Source: Bacillota bacterium
GTDB lineage: Bacteria > Bacillota > Clostridia > Lachnospirales > Cellulosilyticaceae
Direction: 5' to 3'
DNA: 15,186 nucleotides
Assembly (NCBI GenBank): GCA_023412455.1
Contig: JAEYNQ010000288.1
Coordinates: forward strand, 1-15,186
The position numbers and the translations under genes were made by a program. This document shows, piece by piece, positions 6,766-14,965 of the stretch. The number at the start of each line of letters is the position of its first letter. The stretch's first letter is position 1. The notes beneath the pieces are model-generated. The model was not told the origin of the DNA. It saw only the letters and a list, made by a program, of their open reading frames with translations, and did no database searches.

Positions 6766-7509
6766 ATGAGAATTTGTCTTGAGTTTAATGTAAAAGATAG
6801 TCACTTACCCATAGATTACAGACGATGTTTTGTAAGCTTTATAAAAAAAGCACTAAGCATCAGTAATAATGGGAAATACTTAAAAGAGTACTACACAGAT
6901 ACGGAACAGAAACCCTTTATGTTTACAATCGCTATGCAAAAACCTAAGTTTGGCAAGGAAAAAGTTACTTTTGAGGGGAATAAAGTAAAGATGTATTTTT
7001 CGGTTATAGAAAAAAACAGGATAGGCTTTATCTTTACAAATTGCTTTTTGAAGATGAAGTATTTAGATTTGCCTTTGCCTAGTGGTAATGTAATGTGTTT
7101 GGTTAATATTTCAAAAGTAAAAGAAGATAAGATTACAACAGATCGTGCCTTATTTAAAACAACTTGTTCAAGCTCTATACTAGTAAGAGACCATGATAAG
7201 GAAACAAATAAAGATAAATATTATACTTTTGAAGATGAGAGCTACAAGGACAGGTTAGGAGATAGTATTAGACGTCAGTGTTTAAAAGAAGGCTATAGTG
7301 AAGCAGATGTTGAGCAAATTAAGGTTAATGAAGTTATTGGGAAGAAGGTAGTGATTAAAAACTATAGTGTACTAATTGATGGAGTATCAGGAGTTTTTGA
7401 TATTTCAGGACCTAAACATATATTAAATTATTTATATACTGTAGGGTTTGGAGCACGTAAATCCTTTGGGTTTTCTTATGTAGAGCTGGTTAAGGGAGAG
7501 GAGGGATGA
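6766..7509 (+). CDS. cas6: CRISPR endoribonuclease Cas6 (type I-B), 247 aa
   Basis: Cas6 cuts the precursor CRISPR RNA within each repeat, leaving an 8-nt 5' handle (here probably ATGTAAAT). The start is ATG 6766, preceded by AAGGATAGGTG. Visible family marks are the ferredoxin-like N-terminus (MRICLEFN, LPIDYRRCFVSFIKKAL), KPFMFTI in the first third, and the C-terminal glycine-rich loop GFGARKSFGFS at about 227-237 that contacts the repeat. The length is typical. It is the first gene of the operon, one base before cas8, and sits directly behind the predicted guide-RNA operator. Its product would also be needed to mature that guide, which closes a feedback loop. Confidence 0.92.
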   Translation: MRICLEFNVKDSHLPIDYRRCFVSFIKKALSISNNGKYLKEYYTDTEQKPFMFTIAMQKPKFGKEKVTFEGNKVKMYFSVIEKNRIGFIFTNCFLKMKYLDLPLPSGNVMCLVNISKVKEDKITTDRALFKTTCSSSILVRDHDKETNKDKYYTFEDESYKDRLGDSIRRQCLKEGYSEADVEQIKVNEVIGKKVVIKNYSVLIDGVSGVFDISGPKHILNYLYTVGFGARKSFGFSYVELVKGEEG

Positions 7510-7510
7510 G

Positions 7511-8854
7511 GTGAAGACACTATTAGAAAACGAAAAGTATGATACATTCATAGAAGCATCAGACTGGAGATGGTCGGCTACGATATTAGGACTTATTAAA
7601 TACTTCAGATATCATGGAATAGATTACAAACAAGCACAAGATGCAATCTATTATAACCAAGCAGAGTTAACTAAGGAAAGATATGTAGCATTTGTACAAT
7701 ATTACTATGGGGAGAAGCTACATCACATTGTCATACAAAATAAACTAAGTCAAGATCAATTCACAGATTTAGATATTAAGCTGATTAATGAAAAACTTAA
7801 GGCGAATACAATCATGAAAAGTGTTATGAAGAAAGTAACCTTTGATGGTACCAACAAAGAAGAAATACTAAGTTTAATTGAAGCAAATAAAGAGGAACTA
7901 GTAGTAGAAACCTTTAGAAATAAAAACGAGATGTATAAAAACTACTGTAATCCTAATACATTGTTTTCGCAAAAAAATGATAGTTGTAGGCTGTTAGGGT
8001 ATAACCTTGATGTTGCTAAAAAAGGAAAATCTGCCTCCTATAATTTTGATAAGGCTAATTTTGTCTATCATGATGAGAGAGAGTTTGACTTTATACCTTT
8101 TGCATTCTGTGGCGCAAGAGAAGTTTTCTTTATTAATGACAACAGCAATATTGAAGTTTTAAATAAGACCAATATAACCTATCAAGCTGCTGTACAAAAA
8201 GTAGAGAAAGAAGACGATAGGGTAAATGCTAGAAAAGTGTTATTTAAAGCGATCATGGAAACAGATGGTTTTATTGATTGTGATATAGAAATTATCTCTA
8301 AGAAACAAGATAGAGAATACTTTGAGACTGTATACGTACGTAAACAAAGTCTACGAATTTTAAAGGCTATTAAAGATTATTATGATGTATTTAGCTTTTC
8401 AATTAAAATCACAGATGATTATTGGATTAATATACAAGATGAAGTTTTAAAGTGTATTTTAAATAATTTAAGAACAGATTTTATTATTGATAGATTTCTT
8501 AAAAATAATCAAAATCAATATATTGTATCTAAGCTTATTGCGTTAAATTTATTGATAGATAAAGGGGGATTGGAAATGGAAAAAAGGACCAAAGTAGCTT
8601 ATGCTTGTGCCAAAGAAGTAGCTAATAAGTTACCAGAAAATAAGTTATCTAGCTATAGGCAGAAACTGACAAGTGCCATTGTATTCAATGATTATGATAG
8701 AGTATGTGAAATACTACTACAACTATCTAATTATGCAGAAGTAAGCTTAGACTTTGCATATGATTTATTTGAAGAATTTGAGAAGAACAAAGATGTAGCC
8801 TATAGTTTTATTAATGCTTTAAATCAATTTAATAAAAAAGATGAGAACAAATAG
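7511..8854 (+). CDS. cas8b: Cascade large subunit Cas8b (Cst1/Csx8-like), 447 aa
   Basis: The assignment rests mainly on position between cas6 and a Cst2-type cas7, plus length and the N-terminal W-rich start (EASDWRWSATILGLIKYFRY) common in Cst1-like proteins. Cas8 recognises the PAM and recruits Cas3. Translation starts at GTG 7511, one base after the cas6 stop, with GGAGG overlapping the end of cas6, so the two genes are likely coupled. Many Cst1 relatives carry two CXXC pairs; here only single cysteines C146 and C159 stand in that region, so the zinc site appears reduced. Residues 356-447 are all-helical and are preceded by a strong internal ribosome site, giving a probable separate small subunit. 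The subfamily name is less certain than the role. Confidence 0.82.
   Translation: MKTLLENEKYDTFIEASDWRWSATILGLIKYFRYHGIDYKQAQDAIYYNQAELTKERYVAFVQYYYGEKLHHIVIQNKLSQDQFTDLDIKLINEKLKANTIMKSVMKKVTFDGTNKEEILSLIEANKEELVVETFRNKNEMYKNYCNPNTLFSQKNDSCRLLGYNLDVAKKGKSASYNFDKANFVYHDEREFDFIPFAFCGAREVFFINDNSNIEVLNKTNITYQAAVQKVEKEDDRVNARKVLFKAIMETDGFIDCDIEIISKKQDREYFETVYVRKQSLRILKAIKDYYDVFSFSIKITDDYWINIQDEVLKCILNNLRTDFIIDRFLKNNQNQYIVSKLIALNLLIDKGGLEMEKRTKVAYACAKEVANKLPENKLSSYRQKLTSAIVFNDYDRVCEILLQLSNYAEVSLDFAYDLFEEFEKNKDVAYSFINALNQFNKKDENK
8576..8854 (+). CDS. cas11b: Internal translation product of cas8: Cascade small subunit Cas11, 92 aa
   Basis: Within cas8 and in the same frame, AAAGGGGG (8561-8568) stands 7 nt before ATG 8576 (codon 356), an arrangement as good as any start in the operon. 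The product is a compact helical protein (MEKRTKVAYACAKEVANK and FAYDLFEEFEKNKDVAYSFI) of typical Cas11 size. Separate production of Cas11 from the 3' end of cas8 is established for type I-B, I-C and I-D systems, where the small subunit lines the belly of Cascade and stabilises the non-target strand. Here it is predicted from the ribosome site and the protein shape, not observed. Confidence 0.7.
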   Translation: MEKRTKVAYACAKEVANKLPENKLSSYRQKLTSAIVFNDYDRVCEILLQLSNYAEVSLDFAYDLFEEFEKNKDVAYSFINALNQFNKKDENK

Positions 8855-8866
8855 GGGGAGAGAAAT

Positions 8867-9748
8867 ATGGGAAAAAGTATTACGTTGACAGTAGTTGCAA
8901 ATATGACAAGTAATTATGGTGAAGGATTAGGAAATATTGGGAGTGTACAAAAGGTCTATAAGAATAAGAAAATCTATGCTATTAGAAGTCGTGAAAGTTT
9001 AAAAAATGCCCTTATGATACAAAGTGGGTTATATGATGATTTACAAACAGAAGTAGATGGTGCAACCCAAAAGAAAGCAAGTGAAGAAGTAAATGTAGCA
9101 AATTGTAGGGCATTAGAGGGCGGCTATATGAGTACAAAGGGGACAACCTATATTCGCAATAGTTCATTTTATTTAACAGATGCTGTAAGTTGTGATAACT
9201 TTGTAAATGAGACAAGATTCCATAATAATTTACACTTAGCGCAAGCATCTGCACAAACTCAAGGAATCAATCTACAAACATCCGCAAAAGCAGCAGGACT
9301 TATGCCTTATCAATATGAATATGATAAATCATTAAAGGTATATAGCATAACAATAGATTTAGATATGATAGGAAAAGATAATAATTTTGGTACAGAGGCT
9401 AATCAAGAAGAAAAAGCTTATCGTGTAAATGCTATTTTATCAGCAGTACAAAATTTAAGTTTAGTAGTCAGAGGAAACTTAGATAATGCAGAACCTATTT
9501 TTGTAGTGGGAGGCTTATCGGATAGAAAGACACATTACTTTGAGAATGTTGTAAAAGTAACAAATGGAGAATTAACCCTTTCACAGGATTTAAAGGATAA
9601 GATTCAAAAGGGGTATGGCGTGGGATTACTTCAGGGCATGAACTTCAAAAATGAAGATCAAATAATGACTGAACTAGAGACTACAAGTGTAGCTAAATTC
9701 TTTGATAACTTGAGTGAGACAGTAACAAAATATTATAGTCAGCAATAA
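8867..9748 (+). CDS. cas7: Cascade backbone subunit Cas7 (Cst2/DevR family), 293 aa
   Basis: Cas7 polymerises along the crRNA spacer and presents it in 6-nt segments, the property behind the every-sixth-base mismatch pattern discussed for the mini-CRISPR guide. The protein begins MGKSITLTVVANMTSNYGEG and continues with LGNIGSVQKV, the Cst2/DevR-type start, and has IRSRESLKNAL at about 39-49. The length is usual for the family. ATG 8867 follows GGGGGAG (8854-8860) and lies 12 bases after the cas8 stop. No truncation or frame problem is visible. Confidence 0.9.
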   Translation: MGKSITLTVVANMTSNYGEGLGNIGSVQKVYKNKKIYAIRSRESLKNALMIQSGLYDDLQTEVDGATQKKASEEVNVANCRALEGGYMSTKGTTYIRNSSFYLTDAVSCDNFVNETRFHNNLHLAQASAQTQGINLQTSAKAAGLMPYQYEYDKSLKVYSITIDLDMIGKDNNFGTEANQEEKAYRVNAILSAVQNLSLVVRGNLDNAEPIFVVGGLSDRKTHYFENVVKVTNGELTLSQDLKDKIQKGYGVGLLQGMNFKNEDQIMTELETTSVAKFFDNLSETVTKYYSQQ

Positions 9749-9777
9749 TAACAATGTGAGGTATAGGAGGTGGTTGG

Positions 9778-10848
9778 GTGCAAGCACTAAGAATTGTGTT
9801 GACACAAGCTAGTGCCAATTATAGAAAGGAAGAAACGGATAGAAACAAAATGACCTATCCGTTGCCCCCCTATTCAACTGTAATTGGTGCAATACATAAA
9901 GCTTGTGGTTTTACTGAATATTATCCTATGGATTTAAGTATTCAAGGAGGATATCAATCCATGCACTTAGAGCCGTATACAGATTATTGCTTTTTAAATA
10001 GTGTAATGGATGATAGAGGAATATTAGTTAAATTGAATAATGAAACTATGCTAACGAGCGGATTTGTAAAGGTAGCAAGTGCTAAAAAGTCTCAGGGAAA
10101 TAGTTTTAGAAATGGCGTAACGATACAAATCCATAATGAATCTTTATTGCAAAAGTATAGACAATTATTAGATGTTAGAGATCACTTAGCACAAAGAAAA
10201 AAGGATGAGCTTGGTGAATTTAAAGAAAAGAAAAACATACTTAATGAGAAAAAGAAAACTTTAGCTAAGGATTCAGAAGAATATAAGTTAGTAGTACAAG
10301 AAGAAAACACACTTAAGGAACAAGAAAAGGTTGCTACTGAGCAAATCAAAACCTATGAGAAACAGAATTATAGTGAGCCTTACTCCAAATTCAAATCGTT
10401 AACAACCTCTTTAAAATATTATGAAGTTTTGGATGAAATCAAGCTCATTATTCATATTCGAGCAGAAGGATCACTTCTAAATCAGATTTGGGAGAATGTG
10501 TATAATATTAAAGCGATAGGGAGAAGTGAGGATTTCGTTGAGGTTCAAGAGGCACAGATAGTTACATTAAATAATTGCACGGAAGAGGTAAGAAGTAATT
10601 ATAGTGGTTATATTAGTTATCAACAAGTGATAAATGAGAATATCTTAACAAAATCTAGAGATGCTATACAGATAAGTGGGACAAAGTATTATATTAATAA
10701 AAACTACGAGTATGAGAAGGATAGAAAAACAAGAAGGTTTAATAAATGTAAAGTGATTTATGCAAGTGAGTATTCAGTAGATGAACAAAGCGAAAATGTA
10801 TGGATTGATGATACAGGAAAAGAAAAGTATATAGTAAGTTTTATGTAG
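9778..10848 (+). CDS. cas5: Cascade subunit Cas5 with a coiled-coil insertion, 356 aa
   Basis: Cas5 caps the 5' handle of the crRNA next to Cas8. The start is GTG 9778 with AGGAGG (9765-9770) at 7-nt spacing. The N-terminus shows the family pattern (LRIVLTQASANYRKEE, TYPLPPYSTVIGAIHKACGF at about 26-45). Residues about 122-196 form a highly charged, Lys/Glu-rich coiled coil (KKDELGEFKEKKNILNEKKK and following) inserted before the segment resuming with FKSLTTSLKYYEV. Typical Cas5 proteins are about 200-260 aa, so this insertion accounts for the extra length. Its role is unknown; it could contact Cas8, Cas3 or DNA. A hairpin follows the gene before cas3. Confidence 0.88.
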   Translation: MQALRIVLTQASANYRKEETDRNKMTYPLPPYSTVIGAIHKACGFTEYYPMDLSIQGGYQSMHLEPYTDYCFLNSVMDDRGILVKLNNETMLTSGFVKVASAKKSQGNSFRNGVTIQIHNESLLQKYRQLLDVRDHLAQRKKDELGEFKEKKNILNEKKKTLAKDSEEYKLVVQEENTLKEQEKVATEQIKTYEKQNYSEPYSKFKSLTTSLKYYEVLDEIKLIIHIRAEGSLLNQIWENVYNIKAIGRSEDFVEVQEAQIVTLNNCTEEVRSNYSGYISYQQVINENILTKSRDAIQISGTKYYINKNYEYEKDRKTRRFNKCKVIYASEYSVDEQSENVWIDDTGKEKYIVSFM

Positions 10849-10851
10849 GAA

Positions 10852-10883
10852 ATAGCAGTAGTTTTGAAAAAAGCTACTGCTAT
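10852..10883 (+). terminator. Intra-operon hairpin between cas5 and cas3 (attenuator or mRNA processing element)
   Basis: ATAGCAGTAG (10852-10861) pairs perfectly with 10874-10883 around a 12-nt loop. The tail (ATTTGTAATATG) has only a short T-run, so termination should be partial. It lies in the largest gap inside the cas operon and could lower cas3 relative to Cascade or protect the upstream mRNA 3' end. Confidence 0.5.
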
Positions 10884-10909
10884 ATTTGTAATATGAGGGG
10901 GGAAGGAAT

Positions 10910-13159
10910 GTGTATGATTTAAGTAAATACAAAGCAAAACCTAAAAAAACCATAGCCGAACATAACATGGATTTAATTAGGCGGCTTGAAGTATTGTTGG
11001 AATATGGCTATATCAAAGATGAAAAGCTTTATAAGTTAAGTAGGAAAGCTTGTGAACTACATGATATAGGCAAAATGAATACGAAGTTTCAAGTAAGGGT
11101 AGAGTCTAACAAAAAAATTAGATTTGATCTATTAAAGGAAGTGCCACATAATATTCTATCAGGCTGTATGATAGACAAAACTGAATTTGATGATAGAGAA
11201 AGTTATTTACTAGTGCTTCATGCTATATTATATCATCATGATTATGTAAATGTAGCCAATTACTTACGAGAAGAAGAATCATTAATTAAAGGTGCATTGC
11301 ATGAATTTGATAAAGTTACAACTATTTCAAGTAGAGATTTAAAAGCCTTAAGTAAATTAATAGAAAATGAGGAAGCTATTATTATAAAAGGACTACTACA
11401 TAAGTGTGATTATAGTGCAAGTGCAGAGCTTACTTGTGAGTATAAGGCAGACTTTTTAGAAGAGGGACTAGAGACATTTATCATCAAGCTTCAGCAAAGG
11501 AATAAAAATAAGACAATATCATGGAATCCGATGCAAGAGTATTGCAGATTAAGAAGAGAAAAAAATATTATCGTTATTGCCCAAACTGGAATGGGAAAAA
11601 CAGAGGGGGCACTCAATTGGATTGGGAATCATAAGGGCTTTTTTGTATTACCACTAAGAACGGCTATTAATGCCATTTATGAGCGTGTTAAGAAAGAAGT
11701 CATTAATGAGATTAATACGAAGGAAAGAGTGGCCATACTACATTCTTCATCCCTTGCGTATTATATGACCCAAAATAGGGAAATGGATGAGCAAGAAGCA
11801 CAGGAGCTTATACAATATGAAAAGCTTGGGAAACAATGGTCTATGCCACTGAATATAACAACAATGGATCAGCTATTTGATTTTGTATTCAAATATCAAG
11901 GGTATGAACTTAAATTAGCAACGTTAGCATATTCCAAGATAGTAGTAGATGAGATACAGATGTATGATCCACAGCTATTAGCATATCTCATATATGGCTT
12001 GGAACTTATTCATCAGTTAGGTGGAAAAATAGCTATTATTACAGCAACGTTACCACCTTTTATACAAGATTTATTATGCAAAAATATAGGGTTTGAGCCT
12101 AAAGAAGAATTTTATAATAGAGAAAGTATACGGCATCATATAGAAGTAAAGGATGAAGCAATAAGTGTAAAGGATGTTTATCATAAATACCAAAAAAACA
12201 AAAAGTTAGGTAGAAGTAACAAATTACTTGTAATTTGCAATACAGTAAGAAAAGCTAGGGAAGTTTATACAGGCCTTATTGAGATGCTAGGTGAACAAGC
12301 GGTCAGAGTTTTACACAGTAGATTTACACGTAATGATAGGGGTATTTTAGAGGAAGAAATCAGAGCATTTGGCAGTACTTATAATGAAGAAGGGAAAGTG
12401 GATTGTAACGAGGGCATATGGGTGTCTACAGCTTTAGTAGAAGCTAGTCTAGATATAGATTTTGATTGTTTATTTACAGAGTTACAAGAGCTAAGTTCAT
12501 TGTTTCAACGGTTAGGGCGCTGCAATCGAAAGGGAGAAAAGAGTATAGAAGAAGTCAATTGTTATATCTACACCGAAATAGATGCAGCTATTATTATTCA
12601 TGGGGATAAAGGATTTATAGACGGTAAACTCTATAATCTATCCAAAACCGCTATCAAAGGTAGAGCAGGCCTCTTGTCAGAGGAAGCTAAGATAGAGCTA
12701 ATTAATACAACCTTTACAACTGATAGTATGAAGAGTAGTAATTATATGAATGTATATAATGAGACATATAATTTAATTACGCACATAGTACCCTATAAGT
12801 TTGATAAGAAAGAAGTGATTTTAAGGAATATTTTCACTGAGGATATTATACCAAGCCCTATTTATTTAAAGAAAAAAAACGAAATAGAAGAACTTGTTAG
12901 CAGGTTGAATAGTTATGAACTTACAACTTATGAAAAGCTTTCGTTAGAAGAAGAGCTAATGAGTTATACAGTTTCTATTCCAAGCTACGAGGTCAATATA
13001 TATAAGAACGCTATAATAAAAAACAGAGCAGAAGTCTATCCAATACTTAAGTGGGGTAAATATCATAAGCTACAAGTTATAGATTGCGAGTATGATAACC
13101 GAGGATTTGTGCCGAAGGCCTTTGATAGTATTCAATCAGGAGAAGGAGAATTTTTATAA
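10910..13159 (+). CDS. cas3: CRISPR-associated HD nuclease and helicase Cas3, 749 aa
   Basis: Cas3 is recruited to Cascade R-loops and unwinds and degrades target DNA. The start is GTG 10910 with AGGGGGG (10896-10902) upstream. The HD nuclease domain is N-terminal: H18 (AEHN), H51-D52 (ELHDIGK), H80, H109-H110 and D168 (CDYSAS). The helicase follows: Walker A AQTGMGKT at 224-231, LPLRTA at 248-253, DEIQ at 347-350 (DEAD-box equivalent), ITATLP at 377-382, and the arginine-finger motif QRLGRCNRKG at 533-542. All expected catalytic residues are present, so the enzyme looks active. The stop overlaps the cas4 start by one base (TAATG). It follows the hairpin after cas5. Confidence 0.95.
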   Translation: MYDLSKYKAKPKKTIAEHNMDLIRRLEVLLEYGYIKDEKLYKLSRKACELHDIGKMNTKFQVRVESNKKIRFDLLKEVPHNILSGCMIDKTEFDDRESYLLVLHAILYHHDYVNVANYLREEESLIKGALHEFDKVTTISSRDLKALSKLIENEEAIIIKGLLHKCDYSASAELTCEYKADFLEEGLETFIIKLQQRNKNKTISWNPMQEYCRLRREKNIIVIAQTGMGKTEGALNWIGNHKGFFVLPLRTAINAIYERVKKEVINEINTKERVAILHSSSLAYYMTQNREMDEQEAQELIQYEKLGKQWSMPLNITTMDQLFDFVFKYQGYELKLATLAYSKIVVDEIQMYDPQLLAYLIYGLELIHQLGGKIAIITATLPPFIQDLLCKNIGFEPKEEFYNRESIRHHIEVKDEAISVKDVYHKYQKNKKLGRSNKLLVICNTVRKAREVYTGLIEMLGEQAVRVLHSRFTRNDRGILEEEIRAFGSTYNEEGKVDCNEGIWVSTALVEASLDIDFDCLFTELQELSSLFQRLGRCNRKGEKSIEEVNCYIYTEIDAAIIIHGDKGFIDGKLYNLSKTAIKGRAGLLSEEAKIELINTTFTTDSMKSSNYMNVYNETYNLITHIVPYKFDKKEVILRNIFTEDIIPSPIYLKKKNEIEELVSRLNSYELTTYEKLSLEEELMSYTVSIPSYEVNIYKNAIIKNRAEVYPILKWGKYHKLQVIDCEYDNRGFVPKAFDSIQSGEGEFL

Positions 13160-13662
13160 TGCCTATAGTAAAAAAAGAAATTACAGGAGTTATGTTTTAT
13201 TACTATTATATATGCAAAAGAAAACTCTGGTACTTTTACAATGAAATAGGTATGGAGCATAATCATGAAAATGTACTATTGGGAAAGCTCTTAGATGAGG
13301 AAGCTTATGAAAGAAACGATAAGCATATCAATATTGATAATGTTATTAATATCGATTATATCAAGGCAGAACATGTTTTACATGAAATTAAAAAGAGTAA
13401 AAAAATAGAAGAAGCCAGTATTATGCAACTTAAATATTATTTGTATTATTTGCATACAAGAGGGGTAAAAGAGATTGTAGGAAAATTAGACTATCCTCTT
13501 TTAAAACAAACAGTTGATGTATTTTTAGAAGAAGAGGATATAACTCAGATAGAAGATACACTTAGAGAAATAGAGAAAAACATGAGTTTAGAAGTACCAG
13601 TACAAGCAAAGAAGACAGGGATATGTAAAAACTGTGCCTACTATGATCTTTGCTATATATGA
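13159..13662 (+). CDS. cas4: CRISPR adaptation exonuclease Cas4, 167 aa
   Basis: Cas4 is a RecB-like Fe-S nuclease that trims prespacers and helps select PAM-adjacent DNA with Cas1-Cas2. ATG 13159 overlaps the cas3 stop by one base, so translation is probably coupled. Four cysteines for the Fe-S cluster are present: C19 (YICKRKLWYF) and C156, C159, C165 (CKNCAYYDLC). The nuclease core shows H34/H36, D66, an ExK motif (EIKKS near 77-79) and the Q90 helix (MQLKYYLYYL). The length is typical for the compact type I Cas4. cas1 begins 11 bases after its stop. Confidence 0.93.
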   Translation: MPIVKKEITGVMFYYYYICKRKLWYFYNEIGMEHNHENVLLGKLLDEEAYERNDKHINIDNVINIDYIKAEHVLHEIKKSKKIEEASIMQLKYYLYYLHTRGVKEIVGKLDYPLLKQTVDVFLEEEDITQIEDTLREIEKNMSLEVPVQAKKTGICKNCAYYDLCYI

Positions 13663-13673
13663 GGGGGAAAGGG

Positions 13674-14666
13674 ATGGAGCGAAGTTTTTATATTTATAAT
13701 AATGGTCGGATGATGCGAAAAGATAATACTATAACTTTTATGAATGAAGAAGGTGTTAAGAAAGACATACCTATTGAAACGGTACGTGACTTATATATTA
13801 TGTCAGAGATGGATTTTAACACTGCATGGATTAATTTGCTTGCCAAGTATGGCATTACGGTGCACTTTTTTAATTACTACAGCTTCTATGTAGGGAGCTT
13901 TTATCCCAAAGAGCAGTTACTAGCAGGGAGATTATTAGTAAAGCAAGTAGAGCATTACACCGACTATCAACGACGAATGGAATTAGCAAGGAGTTTTATA
14001 GATGCAGCGGGAGATAATATCTATAGAAATCTGAGATACTATAATGGTAGGGGAAAAGATGTACAAGCCTATATGAATGGAATTAATGATTTGAAGAAAG
14101 AAGTGATGAAAAGTCAGACTATTCAAGAGCTGATGGGGTATGAGGGGAACATTAGGAAGATTTATTATAGTGCATGGAATACAATTGTAGATCAGGAAAT
14201 CAACTTTGAAAAACGTGTGAAACGACCACCTGATAATATGATTAACACGCTTATATCTTTCGTAAATGCCATGATTTACACAAAGGTCTTAAGTGAAATA
14301 TACAAGACACAGCTAAATCCAACTATTAGCTATTTACATGAACCCGGGGAAAGAAGATTTTCATTATGTCTAGATATTGCAGAGGTATTTAAGCCTATAT
14401 TAGGTGATCGCTTGATTTTTTCACTGCTAAACAGGAAACAAATAACAGAGAAAAGTTTTATGAAAGGATTAAATGGCCTACAACTTACAAAAGAAGCATC
14501 AGCAATAATAGCAAAAGAGCTAGATATAAAATTACTAACAACAATTCAGCATAAGGAATTAGGAAGGGATGTATCCTATCAGCACCTGATAAGACTAGAG
14601 TGCTATAAGCTAGTTAAGCACCTTCTAGGCGAAAAAGATTACAAGCCATTTAAAATATGGTGGTAG
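13674..14666 (+). CDS. cas1: CRISPR integrase Cas1, 330 aa
   Basis: Cas1 with Cas2 integrates new spacers at the leader end of the array. I place the start at ATG 13674, because AGGGGG (13662-13667) stands 6 nt before it and the protein then opens MERSFYIYNNGRMMRKDN, the usual type I-B Cas1 beginning. A longer reading from TTG 13650 would overlap cas4 and lacks a ribosome site. Active-site residues are visible: E157 (GYEGNIRK), H222 (YLHEPGERRFS) and D234 (CLDIAEVFKP). The protein is full length and appears intact. It lies between cas4 and cas2 as in most type I-B operons. Confidence 0.96.
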   Translation: MERSFYIYNNGRMMRKDNTITFMNEEGVKKDIPIETVRDLYIMSEMDFNTAWINLLAKYGITVHFFNYYSFYVGSFYPKEQLLAGRLLVKQVEHYTDYQRRMELARSFIDAAGDNIYRNLRYYNGRGKDVQAYMNGINDLKKEVMKSQTIQELMGYEGNIRKIYYSAWNTIVDQEINFEKRVKRPPDNMINTLISFVNAMIYTKVLSEIYKTQLNPTISYLHEPGERRFSLCLDIAEVFKPILGDRLIFSLLNRKQITEKSFMKGLNGLQLTKEASAIIAKELDIKLLTTIQHKELGRDVSYQHLIRLECYKLVKHLLGEKDYKPFKIWW

Positions 14667-14678
14667 GAGGATGAGAAG

Positions 14679-14957
14679 ATGTATGTCATTTTAGTTTATG
14701 ATATTAATGGGGATGAGAAAGGCACTAAAACTTTAAGGAGAATGTTTAAGCTTTGTAAGAAATATTTAACACATATACAGAAATCTGTATTTGAGGGAGA
14801 ATTATCAGAAGCACAACTGATTAAATTAAAGGCGGAAGCAAATAAAATTATACGTAAGGAATTAGATTCAGTCATTATTTTTAAAGCAAGTAATAATAAA
14901 TGGTTAAATAAAGAAATGTGGGGAATAGTAGAGGATAAGTTGGATAATTTTTTGTAA
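14679..14957 (+). CDS. cas2: CRISPR adaptation protein Cas2, 92 aa
   Basis: Cas2 is the dimeric core that bridges two Cas1 dimers during spacer integration. ATG 14679 follows AGGAGG (14665-14670), which overlaps the cas1 stop. The ferredoxin-like fold is recognisable from MYVILVYDINGDEKGTKTLR with the conserved D8 after the first beta strand, the helix RRMFKLCKKYL, then THIQKSVFEGELSEAQLIKL and the C-terminal strand VIIFKA. The length is typical. Its stop lies in a 14-bp palindrome and the CRISPR leader begins directly afterwards. Confidence 0.95.
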   Translation: MYVILVYDINGDEKGTKTLRRMFKLCKKYLTHIQKSVFEGELSEAQLIKLKAEANKIIRKELDSVIIFKASNNKWLNKEMWGIVEDKLDNFL

Positions 14958-14965
14958 TATTACAA
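14952..14965. repeat. 14-bp palindrome across the cas2 stop codon
   Basis: TTGTAATATTACAA is a perfect palindrome covering the cas2 stop. It could be an operator at the leader entrance or part of a weak terminator. In such AT-rich DNA it may also be chance. Confidence 0.35.

Noticed and set aside
9012..9254. Minus-strand open frame inside cas7
   Set aside because: It is fully covered by cas7, low in complexity (Leu/His/Tyr-rich) and has no family resemblance; a shadow frame.
10774..10968. Minus-strand open frame across the cas5-cas3 gap
   Set aside because: Tyr/Phe-rich translation of AT-rich sequence overlapping two real genes and a hairpin; no ribosome site or family match.
13650..13673. 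Longer Cas1 starting at TTG 13650
   Set aside because: It would overlap cas4 and has no ribosome site. ATG 13674 has a strong SD and gives the standard Cas1 N-terminus.
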